A stretch of DNA of 41,659 nucleotides from Bifidobacterium margollesii (GTDB lineage: Bacteria; Actinomycetota; Actinomycetes; Actinomycetales; Bifidobacteriaceae), in the NCBI RefSeq assembly GCF_002860355.1, contig NZ_NMWU01000009.1:1-41659 (forward strand), in the 5' to 3' direction. Below, piece by piece: positions 25,441 to 33,871 of the stretch. Numbering within the stretch: the first letter of the stretch is position 1; each line of letters begins with the position of its first letter. Under the pieces are notes generated by a model. The model was not told the DNA's origin. It did no database searches and saw nothing but the letters and a program-made list of their open reading frames with translations. The translations under genes were made by a program, and so were the position numbers.

Positions 25441-26142
25441 ATGAATCTCTTCGCGATGGATACCATGAATACTCCCGATACCGAAGCCAATGCCGATGCC
25501 GATTCGGCAAGCGACGCCTTTCTCACCGTACTGGAGTACGGTCTCGACATCATCGAATCTCCGGGTATGCAGTCGGAAAAACGCTATTTCCAGCATGGCA
25601 ACACCACCACCTTTCAGCATTCCTTAGCCGTGGCCGAACGTTCGGTGCGGCTTGCCCACCGCTTCGGTCTGGACGACATCGTCGACATGCGGTCGCTGGT
25701 GGTGGCGTCGCTGCTCCACGACTATTTCCTTTACGATTGGCATGATCACGAGGATTGGCATCGTCTGCACGGTTTCACCCACGGTCGTATCGCCTGTCTG
25801 AACGCCATCCGCGACTACGGGCGCGATATCGTCAACGATGTGGTGGCCGACAGTCTGATCAATCACATGTATCCGCTCACCAACGTGCAGCCGAAGTACA
25901 CCGAGGGCTGGCTGGTGAGCATCAGCGACAAGATGTGCGCCACCGGTGAGGCGATGAGCCGCGACCGGTTCCGTATGCATAACCGCAGGAGTCGTCGCTC
26001 CGCATCCGATCTTGATTCCCTGCCCAAGGTACCGTCGCTGGGAGCCGTGCAGTCAGTGGAACGGGCCCTCAACAACACCGACGGCATCGGTTCCATTCGT
26101 TCCGGCGCCTATCACACGTTGCTCGCCCTGCGAGGCCGGTAA
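25441..26142 (+). CDS. HD domain-containing protein
   Basis: This 233-aa protein has an HD-type metal phosphohydrolase core: a His in TTFQHSLAVAERSVRLAHRFG (His60), the HD pair in VASLLHDYFLYDWHD (93-94), a further His pair in FTHGRIACLNA, and NHMYPLTNVQPKY. The N-terminal 25 residues are Asp/Ala-rich and variable. Similar small HD proteins in Gram-positive bacteria are of unknown substrate. The start is uncertain: no strong ribosome-binding site precedes 25441 or the in-frame ATG at 25387. The gene is divergent from cfa. Confidence 0.78.
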   Translation: MNLFAMDTMNTPDTEANADADSASDAFLTVLEYGLDIIESPGMQSEKRYFQHGNTTTFQHSLAVAERSVRLAHRFGLDDIVDMRSLVVASLLHDYFLYDWHDHEDWHRLHGFTHGRIACLNAIRDYGRDIVNDVVADSLINHMYPLTNVQPKYTEGWLVSISDKMCATGEAMSRDRFRMHNRRSRRSASDLDSLPKVPSLGAVQSVERALNNTDGIGSIRSGAYHTLLALRGR

Positions 26143-26266
26143 TCAAACGGTAAACAACAGGGCCGGTAAGCGGTAGGATATCCGCACAGCACGGAACACC
26201 GCGACAGATCATCCGCGAGCTCGCGGTTCCATTCACCACCGACGGATTCGCCGGCGACGTCGTTTC

Positions 26267-27478
26267 CTAGTGATTCCGATTCGCCTTCCAGCCGCGCCAG
26301 GCGAGAATCATGGCGATGTCGAAGCAGATCAGCTGCCCGACGACCCACCATGTCACCGCACCTCCGGTAACGATGAGCCATGCGATATTCGCCAGAGCCA
26401 GCAGGACGGCGAACACCCAGTACCAGAACTCTCGACGGCGATTCTTCCCGGTAGGTGCGAACCTGTGCGCGTATTCTCCGGGAGTACCGAACTCGGCAAC
26501 CAGCGTGGAACCGTTGTGCTTCGCATGGGTCTTCGCTTCGCTGCAGATTCGTCGTACATCGTTGTCCGTCATATCATTGCGCTCCCGGAGCAGCGATGCG
26601 GCCCGTTCAAGCCATTCGTCGTCATTCATCAGCAGGTCATCAGCCATCGGGCCAACGTCCGCATCATCGTCGTCACGTTCGCGCCACAGTCGTCCGATCC
26701 CATAGGCGGCCAGTCCGTACAATCCCGCGAATGCGAGCATCCACGCCGTATGCGCATACGGACCGTTCGCCGCCATCATCATCACCGCAACCATCAGCGC
26801 AATGCCTGCCACCGCCAACACCGCGCACGAGGCCACCGCCATGATGAATGATCGATCGGCCAGCACCTGACGATACGCCCGGCCAACCAACAGCACCAGC
26901 ATGGTCAGCAGCCACGGAATCAGCGGCATCGGCCAGGCGATCAATCCCACGGCCTTGCCCGCCTGCGTCACATCATCGACATCGATCAGTACCGGTGACG
27001 GCAGAAACACTCGGCTCGTCATTCCGGGCGTTCCCCAATCTCGAACGGCGAATGCCAGAGCAATCCAGAACATCAACGCCAATCCGCACGACAACCCGAA
27101 GCCGTAGACCACGACATCGCGTATCGTCATCGGCTGCTCATAGTCAAACCGGTCAATCCCGTCGTCGCGCCAAGATTTCGCCGTCTCCTCCGCCCAGCTC
27201 TCCGGCATTCCAAGAAGATCCCGTATGGGTCGACCGGATACCGTTCCATCGGCATCCCGTACGACGGCATCATCCCCGCACCCATCCGCCGTCAGCATGT
27301 CGCGCAGCAGTGTCAACTCCCGACTCAGAGCATCGCCCACCGCATCGACGCCGACATGATGCCGTTCCACGAGATCCCAAGCGGCCCGTTCGGCCCACTG
27401 GCGATCATCCCGCCTATCTCTCAGTCTCTCGTATGCCCGGAATACATCAACCAGCGGCCGACCTGTCTCATACTTCAT
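26267..27478 (-). CDS. Membrane protein with two HAAS/DUF1700-like domains (paralogue B)
   Basis: No exact family was recognised for this 403-aa protein. It has an N-terminal soluble helical region ending in LLGMPESWAEETAKSW, then about four membrane helices. A second soluble helical region (LLRERNDMTDNDVRRICSEAK, ending EFGTPGEYAHRF) and two last helices follow. The two soluble parts share the pattern L/F-G-x-P-x-x-W/Y-A, which resembles HAAS/DUF1700-type domains known beside PadR regulators (inferred). It is a tandem paralogue of the gene at 27475-28779 and overlaps it by ATGA, so the two are translationally coupled. It probably senses or signals at the membrane together with PadR. Confidence 0.7.
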   Translation of the reverse strand: MKYETGRPLVDVFRAYERLRDRRDDRQWAERAAWDLVERHHVGVDAVGDALSRELTLLRDMLTADGCGDDAVVRDADGTVSGRPIRDLLGMPESWAEETAKSWRDDGIDRFDYEQPMTIRDVVVYGFGLSCGLALMFWIALAFAVRDWGTPGMTSRVFLPSPVLIDVDDVTQAGKAVGLIAWPMPLIPWLLTMLVLLVGRAYRQVLADRSFIMAVASCAVLAVAGIALMVAVMMMAANGPYAHTAWMLAFAGLYGLAAYGIGRLWRERDDDDADVGPMADDLLMNDDEWLERAASLLRERNDMTDNDVRRICSEAKTHAKHNGSTLVAEFGTPGEYAHRFAPTGKNRRREFWYWVFAVLLALANIAWLIVTGGAVTWWVVGQLICFDIAMILAWRGWKANRNH

Positions 27479-28779
27479 GATGCCATCCGTCCGATCCCGC
27501 GTTTCCGCTTACCGTCGCTCATCAGACGCGAAGCATGCCGATATCCGCTGATCGAATCCGCGGTGGCGACGGCTGCGATCACATAGAACACGCCCTGCAC
27601 CACCACCGGCACCAACGATCCTTCCCATTCCCCTCTGACGATCAGCACCAGCGCAGCCCCCATGATCACGGTCAGCATCACCATCGTGACGATGGTGCCG
27701 ATCATTTCCCGACGAGCACGAACGGACGTTTCGCGGAACCGGTGGGCATACTCCGCGGGAGTGCCGAACTCGGCGGCCAACCGCAACCCCGTCTGCGAAG
27801 AGAAATCCTTCGCCTCCTCGCAGATACGCCGGGCGGTGCCATCGGTGATGTCGCCACGCTCCCTCAGTAGCCTTCCGACGTCGCGGATCCACGTCGCATC
27901 GTCCACGAACGGGCTCGATTCACTCGCCATGGTCTTGGGTAGGGGCTCCTTCCACAGCCATCCCACGACATATCCCGCCACCGCCCACATCGCGGCCATC
28001 CACAGCAGCCACGCCGCGTTCACCCGCATCGGCGGCAGCAGCCATTCGGACGCCATCGCGCCCGCCAGACCCACGGCAACCGCCAGAGCAATCACCGACA
28101 GCACGGCCAGCGTGTGGGATACGCCACGCAGCACACGGCGATACGTCGTCTGCACCAACCCCATCGCCAGCACGATCACAAACGGCATGAACAGGTCCCG
28201 CAGCGGGAACAGACCATCACCGGACCACAGCGTATGCGAATCCCCAGGAATCGCAGGGGACGGAACCAGCACGTTCCGCCACATCATCGAAAATCCCGCC
28301 ATCGAAGACCAGCCGCCGACCACCAGCATCAGCCAGAACACCGCATACACCGGAGCCGAAGCCCTCATCGCCGTCACCATAACCTCGCGCATGGATTTCG
28401 GTCGGTCATACGAGAATGCGTCGATGCCGCTTTCCCGCCATTCCTCGACCCGCTCGGCCGCCCAGTCCCGAGGGCTCCCCAGCAGCTCGTCCAGCGAACG
28501 ACCGCCTCCGCTCCCCTCATCGGACTCGTCAAGGAATTCCTGCAGCAATCCGCACTGTTCCTCCAACGCACGACGCACCCTGTCATCACTGACATGCCAG
28601 CGCCCACGCAGCTCGCCAGCCGCATTCGCAGCCCAGACCCGGTCGGCGTCATCGCCACGCATCCGCCGATAACGTTCCAGCACATCGGACCAGCCGGAGC
28701 AATCGACCGTACCGCCAGCCGCTTTCCCACGCGCAGCCGCTTTCCCACTTCCGATCGCTTTCCTGCTCGGAAAAGTCAT
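27475..28779 (-). CDS. Membrane protein with two HAAS/DUF1700-like domains (paralogue A)
   Basis: This 434-aa protein has the same layout as its downstream neighbour. A basic low-complexity start (about 1-25) leads into a soluble helical domain ending LLGSPRDWAAERVEEW. Several membrane helices follow, then a soluble domain LLRERGDITDGTARRICEEAK ending EFGTPAEYAHRF, two further helices and a basic tail. The C-terminal soluble domains of the two paralogues are clearly more alike than the membrane parts. AGGGGG lies 5 nt before the start and the PadR stop is only 9 bp upstream, so padR and both paralogues form one operon. Molecular function is unknown. Confidence 0.72.
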   Translation of the reverse strand: MTFPSRKAIGSGKAAARGKAAGGTVDCSGWSDVLERYRRMRGDDADRVWAANAAGELRGRWHVSDDRVRRALEEQCGLLQEFLDESDEGSGGGRSLDELLGSPRDWAAERVEEWRESGIDAFSYDRPKSMREVMVTAMRASAPVYAVFWLMLVVGGWSSMAGFSMMWRNVLVPSPAIPGDSHTLWSGDGLFPLRDLFMPFVIVLAMGLVQTTYRRVLRGVSHTLAVLSVIALAVAVGLAGAMASEWLLPPMRVNAAWLLWMAAMWAVAGYVVGWLWKEPLPKTMASESSPFVDDATWIRDVGRLLRERGDITDGTARRICEEAKDFSSQTGLRLAAEFGTPAEYAHRFRETSVRARREMIGTIVTMVMLTVIMGAALVLIVRGEWEGSLVPVVVQGVFYVIAAVATADSISGYRHASRLMSDGKRKRGIGRMAS

Positions 28780-28788
28780 GATAGCCCC

Positions 28789-29361
28789 CTATCTCATGTT
28801 CCGTTCCCAACGTTCGGCGACGCGACGGCCAGCATTGGGCGCCCGCCGCACCTCCTGCAGAATGTCGTCGGCGACCCGGATGGCAGTCCGGGAACCGTCA
28901 TCGCCGGCGACGTCGGAATCCCGGACACCGGCATCAGTTCCGCCGTCACCGACCCCGGCCTTCGATTCCGAAACCTCTGTCGAATTCGAATCTCCGACCA
29001 GCACGTCCACCAGCGCACCCCACTGCTCGCGCTCATGCGACAGCCGCTCGCGACCAGCATCGGTCAGGCGATACACCCGTCGACCGGGGCCACCCTCATG
29101 CTGTTCCCATTCATCCTCGACGGCCCGCGCATTCTTAAGCTCCTCCAGAATCGGATACAGCGAGCCGCCTTTGGGTCTGCCGAATCCCAACTCCTCAAGC
29201 GCCAGGGCGATGCCATAGCCATGCAACGGCCCGGATTCCAAACAGATCAGAATCGCCGTGCGCATGGCGGCCCGCACCCACAACACCGGCCACCGCGCCT
29301 CCTGACGATCCGGAGCCCCCGTTCGGCCTCGGCCACGTCGTCCACCATACTTGTCATTCAT
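28789..29361 (-). CDS. PadR family transcriptional regulator
   Basis: The 190-aa protein has the PadR winged-helix domain: AAMRTAILICLESGPLHGYG, ALEELGFGRPKGGSLYPILEEL with the SLYP hallmark, and PGRRVYRLTDAGRERL. An Asp/Gly/Ser-rich linker (about 130-165) and a short basic tail follow. PadR proteins usually repress their own operon and neighbouring membrane genes. A perfect palindrome lies right at its start codon, and no Shine-Dalgarno is seen there, so the message may be nearly leaderless. A shorter start near residue 33 is possible but also lacks a good ribosome-binding site. Confidence 0.88.
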   Translation of the reverse strand: MNDKYGGRRGRGRTGAPDRQEARWPVLWVRAAMRTAILICLESGPLHGYGIALALEELGFGRPKGGSLYPILEELKNARAVEDEWEQHEGGPGRRVYRLTDAGRERLSHEREQWGALVDVLVGDSNSTEVSESKAGVGDGGTDAGVRDSDVAGDDGSRTAIRVADDILQEVRRAPNAGRRVAERWERNMR

Positions 29362-29374
29362 ATACTTAAGTATA
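29361..29374 (-). promoter_or_regulatory. Palindromic operator at the PadR start codon
   Basis: TATACTTAAGTATA is a perfect 14-bp palindrome whose edge includes the first base of the padR ATG. In this GC-rich genome a 14-bp AT-only palindrome-centred site is striking. It is a good candidate for autorepression by PadR and also overlaps the likely -10/start region. Confidence 0.65.
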
Positions 29375-29595
29375 TATTCTATCTATGTACGACACAAGCA
29401 ACACAGTGAGCACGGTCGCCCGCATTCGCCACCCATGCTCGATCCACCCCGTCCGATCCGTTCCAATCCACCCCGATCCACCCCGTCCGACTCCCGAAAA
29501 CGACCATGCACCAAACGGCGCAATTCCCTATAATCGGTCATCGTTTCATTATTTGAGATGAATTTGGGACAGTATCGTCGGAAAGGCGGTATGCA

Positions 29596-30300
29596 ATGGG
29601 CATCGAAACCACAAATGAAGGAACACCGAAATCCGGAAACACACCCATCGAAAGCTCAGACATCACAACCCCGACAGATGTGATCTTCGATCTATGCGGC
29701 GTGCTTGTCGGCTGGCAGCCACGACGAGCATTGGAGGGACCGTTCACCAGCGAGGAGATCGACGACTTCCTCGCCCCCGACGACCATTGCGGCTTCATGT
29801 ATTTCGATGATCTGCACGACGGCGGTATGGACTACGCCGCGCTGATCGACTCCTACGAACGCGAATACGGGGCACGACTCGGACTTCGAATGCGCGCGTA
29901 CGCCGCAAACGTGGACAAGACGCTGACCGGCGCAATCCCCGGAATGCCGGAGCTGCTGGCGGATCTGAAAGCCGTCGGCATCGGCGTATGGGGACTCACC
30001 AATTGGGGGCATGACACCTGGCCGGTCATGCAACACCGGATGGGCGCCATCCTCGGCATGCTGGACGGCATCGTGGTATCAGGCATCGAAGGCGTGAAGA
30101 AGCCCGAGACGGCCATCTTCGACCTGACGGTCGAACGATTCGGCCTGAACCGCTCACGGACCGTATTCGTGGACGATTCGCCATACAACGTCGAAGCCGC
30201 CGAACAGGCGGGACTTCGGGCGATTCGATTCGAGTCGGCCCGTCAAACAAGAAGCAGACTCGGCATCGCAAGACCAAATGATAAACAAGAATCCATATAA
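29596..30300 (+). CDS. HAD-superfamily hydrolase (YihX-like subgroup)
   Basis: This 234-aa protein shows the four HAD motifs. The nucleophile Asp32 lies in VIFDLCGVLVGW (YihX-type FDLxxV, lacking the usual DxD second Asp). Motif II is WGLTNW, motif III Lys lies in EGVKKPETAIFDL, and motif IV is VFVDDSPYNVEAA. A helical cap of type 1 lies between motifs I and II. Family members remove phosphate from sugar or nucleotide phosphates; the substrate is unknown. The first 25 residues are Thr/Ser-rich and probably disordered. GGAAAGGCGG about 8 nt upstream supports the start. Confidence 0.85.
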   Translation: MGIETTNEGTPKSGNTPIESSDITTPTDVIFDLCGVLVGWQPRRALEGPFTSEEIDDFLAPDDHCGFMYFDDLHDGGMDYAALIDSYEREYGARLGLRMRAYAANVDKTLTGAIPGMPELLADLKAVGIGVWGLTNWGHDTWPVMQHRMGAILGMLDGIVVSGIEGVKKPETAIFDLTVERFGLNRSRTVFVDDSPYNVEAAEQAGLRAIRFESARQTRSRLGIARPNDKQESI

Positions 30301-30401
30301 TGGAATATCGCTGGCGCAAGTCGCAATCACGCCAGCCGGCCGCGACGCATAACTGAGTGCCCGCGGCACGAACGATCATCAGGGTGGTGGAGGGTTTCAC
30401 A

Positions 30402-30908
30402 ATGGGCACGTTCTCCTTGACGGCCAACAACAACATCGGCTCCAACGCGGTATGGCAGACCATACCGCTGGGACGTCTCGAATTCCCGCAGGTGCCGAAG
30501 CCGTACGACGGCGATTTCGACGACGATTTCTGGCCGAGCAGGCATGAGGAATACAACCGTCTGCAATGGGACGCCATGGATTGGCATGCCATTCGCGATC
30601 AGATCGGCAAGGCGGCGAACCGTCTGGAACAGCGGCCGGAAGCCAATCCGGAACTGGAATTCGACGTGCCCTCGATACGGGAACGCACGTTCCTGGAAAT
30701 GTGGTTCGGCTACGGCGACCCCAGCGTGGAGGCGGTCAAAACGGACGACGGCCGATACCAGGTCGGCTACGGCCAGCATCGAATCTGCGCCTATGCCGAT
30801 TATCCGATGGATGAAAGGGATCGCGACCTCATGCACGTACCACCGACCGGGTTCCTGCCGACCGGACCGCTCTCGCCCGACGCCCGCATCCCCGTGCTGG
30901 CCCACTGA
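30402..30908 (+). CDS. Hypothetical protein, 168 aa, not recognised
   Basis: GGAGG lies 8 nt before the ATG at 30402, and codon use looks like neighbouring genes, so the frame is probably real. The protein is acidic and soluble, with no membrane helix or signal peptide. It has many aromatic residues (YDGDFDDDFW, LQWDAMDWHAIRDQIG) and an internal YGQHRICAYADYP. The GQHRI segment faintly recalls the GxHRxxA loop of ParB-type nucleases, but the other ParB motifs were not found, so no function is assigned. It lies between the HAD gene and the convergent ABC exporter operon. Confidence 0.6.
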   Translation: MGTFSLTANNNIGSNAVWQTIPLGRLEFPQVPKPYDGDFDDDFWPSRHEEYNRLQWDAMDWHAIRDQIGKAANRLEQRPEANPELEFDVPSIRERTFLEMWFGYGDPSVEAVKTDDGRYQVGYGQHRICAYADYPMDERDRDLMHVPPTGFLPTGPLSPDARIPVLAH

Positions 30909-30919
30909 ATCCCGGATGG

Positions 30920-31798
30920 TTACCGAGCAACCAGATCACGGCGCGCAAAAGCCACATACGTCGCCGAACAGCCGGCGACCACGATGACCGCCGCCAGCAC
31001 GACGAACGGCACCGGCGCCCGCCCGTCGATCACCTCACCCGGCGTGGCGTAGCGGAATGGGGAAAGCACGCGGGCCACCGTCGATGCGTCGTGATCGGAG
31101 AACATGTCGTACACCACGCCCGCGCAGTAGGCCGCGACCACCGATGCGTTGCCGACCGCCGCCCCGCGATCCGGATTCGGGCACAGGGCGGCGGCGCACG
31201 CGCCGATCGCGCCGAACACCAGCATCATCACGAGCAGCCAGACGGCGAAGCGCCAGACCACCGTGGACGCGGATCCCCCGGACAGCTCGGACGATCCCGA
31301 CGACAACCCCGGAACATCGCCGTTCTCCAGCATCCCGAGGCACAGCAGCGAGGAAACCAGATTGACCGCGACGAACGCCACCGCATCGGCCAGCGCCGCA
31401 GCGAGCTTCGCCGTCAGAATCGTCGCGCGAGACACCGGACGCACGAACAGGAACTCGTAGGTGCCGTCCGTCAGTTCACGGGACACCGCATTGCGGGCTA
31501 GCGCCACCGCATACACGGCCGCCATGATGCCCGCGTAGAACTCGAGCACCGCGTAATACCCGGCGAAGGTGGACATATCCAGATCGGAGATGCCCATGAC
31601 GGCGAGCGCCACCTTCGGGAAGGCGTCGGTGAGCCTGCGCACGGCCTCGGGGTCGCCCGCCGCTACGCCTTCGAACTTCATCACGCCGGCCACGTTGAAC
31701 AGCGCGATGGCCACGCTCCATATCAGCAGGGCCTTGGCGTTGGCCTTGAGCTCACGCAGGATCATGGCGGCCACGGCCCCGGTTCCGCCGAATCTCAT
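30920..31798 (-). CDS. ABC-2 type permease subunit (second)
   Basis: This 292-aa membrane protein has about six helices. A first helix follows LRELKANAKALLIWS, then an extracellular loop, FYAGIMAAVYAVALARNAVSRE, and TYEFLFVRPVSRATILTAKLAA, the loop typical of ABC-2 exporters where the permease meets its ATPase. Its start overlaps the stop of the first permease by ATGA. Together with the upstream permease and ATPase it should form an efflux pump, perhaps for a drug or antimicrobial peptide. Confidence 0.87.
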   Translation of the reverse strand: MRFGGTGAVAAMILRELKANAKALLIWSVAIALFNVAGVMKFEGVAAGDPEAVRRLTDAFPKVALAVMGISDLDMSTFAGYYAVLEFYAGIMAAVYAVALARNAVSRELTDGTYEFLFVRPVSRATILTAKLAAALADAVAFVAVNLVSSLLCLGMLENGDVPGLSSGSSELSGGSASTVVWRFAVWLLVMMLVFGAIGACAAALCPNPDRGAAVGNASVVAAYCAGVVYDMFSDHDASTVARVLSPFRYATPGEVIDGRAPVPFVVLAAVIVVAGCSATYVAFARRDLVAR

Positions 31799-32607
31799 CG
31801 CAACCCCCTCACATCACCGCGTGCATACAGCACGGCCCCACAGGCCAGACAGGCCACGGCCACCACGGCCGCGAGAGTCAGATAACCGGCCTCGTAACGC
31901 CCGTGGTCCAGCGCTTCGGACACATTGAACCAGGTGAACGGGGAGATGAGACGATATTTGGTCTCACCGGTCATTTCCGGCAACGACACCAGCATGAACC
32001 CAAGCACGCCGAATGCGGTGGCGATGCCGGAAACGCTGCGGATGCGGTTGAGCAGCACCGCCGCCAGCACCCCGAACGAGAGGAACAGCACGCCGACGCC
32101 GAGCAGCGAAGCCGCGGCGAGCAGCAATCGGGACAACGGTATGGACGTGGCCGTGGGATCGTCGCCGTAATGGCCGTAGATCAGCGCCACGGCCACGAGA
32201 TACAGCAGACCGGACACGACGACCAGCGTGAGACCGGCCGCAAGTTTGGCGAGATACAGGCGAATCCGAGGCGACGGCATGACGAACAGGAAGTCACCGG
32301 CCTTCGAGCGCCTCTCACGTCCGAGAACCGACAGTCCCCACGCACAGGACATGATCGCCATGATCAGCATGAAGTACAGCGAACTGAACCGATAGAACCC
32401 ACCGAACGAGAAGATGTCGCCGTTCACGCCGAACAGGGCGGCGAACTGCGGCGGAAACCCGTCGATCATCCGCTCCACGTCCGTTTTGGAATCCCGGTAG
32501 ATCGGGTACGCACCACCCAGGAACAGCACGGCGACGCCGATCAGCACGATGAGACCGACGAGGAATCCGCGCATCTGGGCCTTGACCTCGAACAGGTAAA
32601 CGTTCAT
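31795..32607 (-). CDS. ABC-2 type permease subunit (first)
   Basis: This 270-aa protein has six predicted helices. The first lies at about 12-33 (RGFLVGLIVLIGVAVLFLGG). An extracellular segment includes FPPQFAALFGVNG. The cytoplasmic loop RERRSKAGDFLFVMPSPRIR has the ABC-2 coupling-helix look. It overlaps the ATPase stop and the second permease start by 4 bp each, so the three proteins are made in step. Confidence 0.87.
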   Translation of the reverse strand: MNVYLFEVKAQMRGFLVGLIVLIGVAVLFLGGAYPIYRDSKTDVERMIDGFPPQFAALFGVNGDIFSFGGFYRFSSLYFMLIMAIMSCAWGLSVLGRERRSKAGDFLFVMPSPRIRLYLAKLAAGLTLVVVSGLLYLVAVALIYGHYGDDPTATSIPLSRLLLAAASLLGVGVLFLSFGVLAAVLLNRIRSVSGIATAFGVLGFMLVSLPEMTGETKYRLISPFTWFNVSEALDHGRYEAGYLTLAAVVAVACLACGAVLYARGDVRGLR

Positions 32608-33707
32608 CGCGAGAGCTCCCCCGCATGGGATCGCGCCGAACCGTGAGATCCCGACGTCGCATCCAGCCGCGACGATTCGTCATCCGGTCGATAGTAGTGC
32701 ATGAACACTTCCTCCAGCGTCGGTTCGGCGATCTCCACGTCGGCAAGGCTCATGTCGGCGAGCGAGGCGATCAACGTGTTGCAGTCGCCTTCATACAGGA
32801 ACGAGACCGTTGCCGTTCCGCCGGCGGATCCCCCGTCGTCCACGGTCAGCGAACGGACGCCGGGCATATCGTCGAATACGCGGTGCGCCGCATCGGCGTG
32901 GTCGATGCCGATCGTCACCCGCTTGACCGCGGAGCGTCTCATCTCGCTCACACTCCGCACGTCGACCACATGGCCTTCGCGGATGATGGCCACGCGATCG
33001 CAGATGCGCTGCACCTCGGAAAGAATATGCGACGAGAACAGCACCGTGGCCCCTCGGCGGCGCTCCTCCAGCATCAGGTCGAAGAACGCGCGCTGGATCA
33101 GCGGGTCGAGCCCGCTGGTCGGCTCATCGAGGACGATCAGCCGCGGACGGTGCATCAGCCCCTGCACAATGCCGACCTTCTTGCGGTTGCCGAGCGACAT
33201 GTCCTCGACCTTCCGATCCAGATCAAGGTCAAGTCGTGCAGCGAGTTCGCGGATGCGCGCCGAGCAGTCCACACGATAGAAGCTCGCCGCATAGTTCAGC
33301 AGATCGCGGGCGCGCATGCCGTCGTAGTAGAACACCTCGCTGGGCAGATACCCCACCTGTTCCAGGATTCGCGTGCGATCCCGTTCGCAGTCAAGACCGA
33401 AGATCGAGGCCTCGCCGCTCGTTTTGCGGATCAATCCCAGCAGCGTGCGGATCGTGGTGGATTTGCCCGCACCGTTCGGCCCGATGAATCCGAAGATCTC
33501 GCCCTGCCGCACGGTGAGGTTCACATCCTCGATGCCGCGGGCCCTGCCGTACCGTTTGGTCAGATGCCGTGTGACGATCGCCGGCACGCCTTCCGAATCA
33601 CCCGACGGATCCCCGCCGACGACGTCATCCCTCATCCCGATCGCCATCCCTTCCCTCGGCTGTGACGACTCATGGTTCATGATAGGTTCGCGGGCACCGG
33701 CTGTCAT
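32604..33707 (-). CDS. ABC transporter ATP-binding protein (exporter type)
   Basis: The 367-aa protein starts with a variable acidic stretch of about 40 residues. The ATPase domain has Walker A GPNGAGKST (76-84), Q-loop YLPSEVFYYDGM, a signature MSLGNRKKVGI in place of LSGGQ (common in this DrrA-like branch), Walker B LIVLDEPTSGLD, and H-loop SSHILSEV. A C-terminal regulatory domain ends in PTLEEVFMHYYRPDDE. The start at 33707 has AAGGA 4 nt upstream; an ATG at 33734 lacks one. It is the first gene of the ATPase-permease-permease operon. Confidence 0.92.
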   Translation of the reverse strand: MTAGAREPIMNHESSQPREGMAIGMRDDVVGGDPSGDSEGVPAIVTRHLTKRYGRARGIEDVNLTVRQGEIFGFIGPNGAGKSTTIRTLLGLIRKTSGEASIFGLDCERDRTRILEQVGYLPSEVFYYDGMRARDLLNYAASFYRVDCSARIRELAARLDLDLDRKVEDMSLGNRKKVGIVQGLMHRPRLIVLDEPTSGLDPLIQRAFFDLMLEERRRGATVLFSSHILSEVQRICDRVAIIREGHVVDVRSVSEMRRSAVKRVTIGIDHADAAHRVFDDMPGVRSLTVDDGGSAGGTATVSFLYEGDCNTLIASLADMSLADVEIAEPTLEEVFMHYYRPDDESSRLDATSGSHGSARSHAGELSR

Positions 33708-33871
33708 ATCGTCCTTACGGTTTCCATATGCCATCGGATGTTGCCGACGCCGACATCATGATGCGATATACTCCACCCGTCCCGAACCGATCGGCCATAC
33801 CGATCGGCCGGACGATCGCCCAACCGATCATCCCGATCCCACGCCGCCACAATCTTCCGAGGTCGATCACC

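Noticed and set aside
30305-30340. Possible terminator after the HAD gene
   Set aside because: GCTGGCG and CGCCAGC can pair, but the loop is long and no T-run follows, so the call is too weak.
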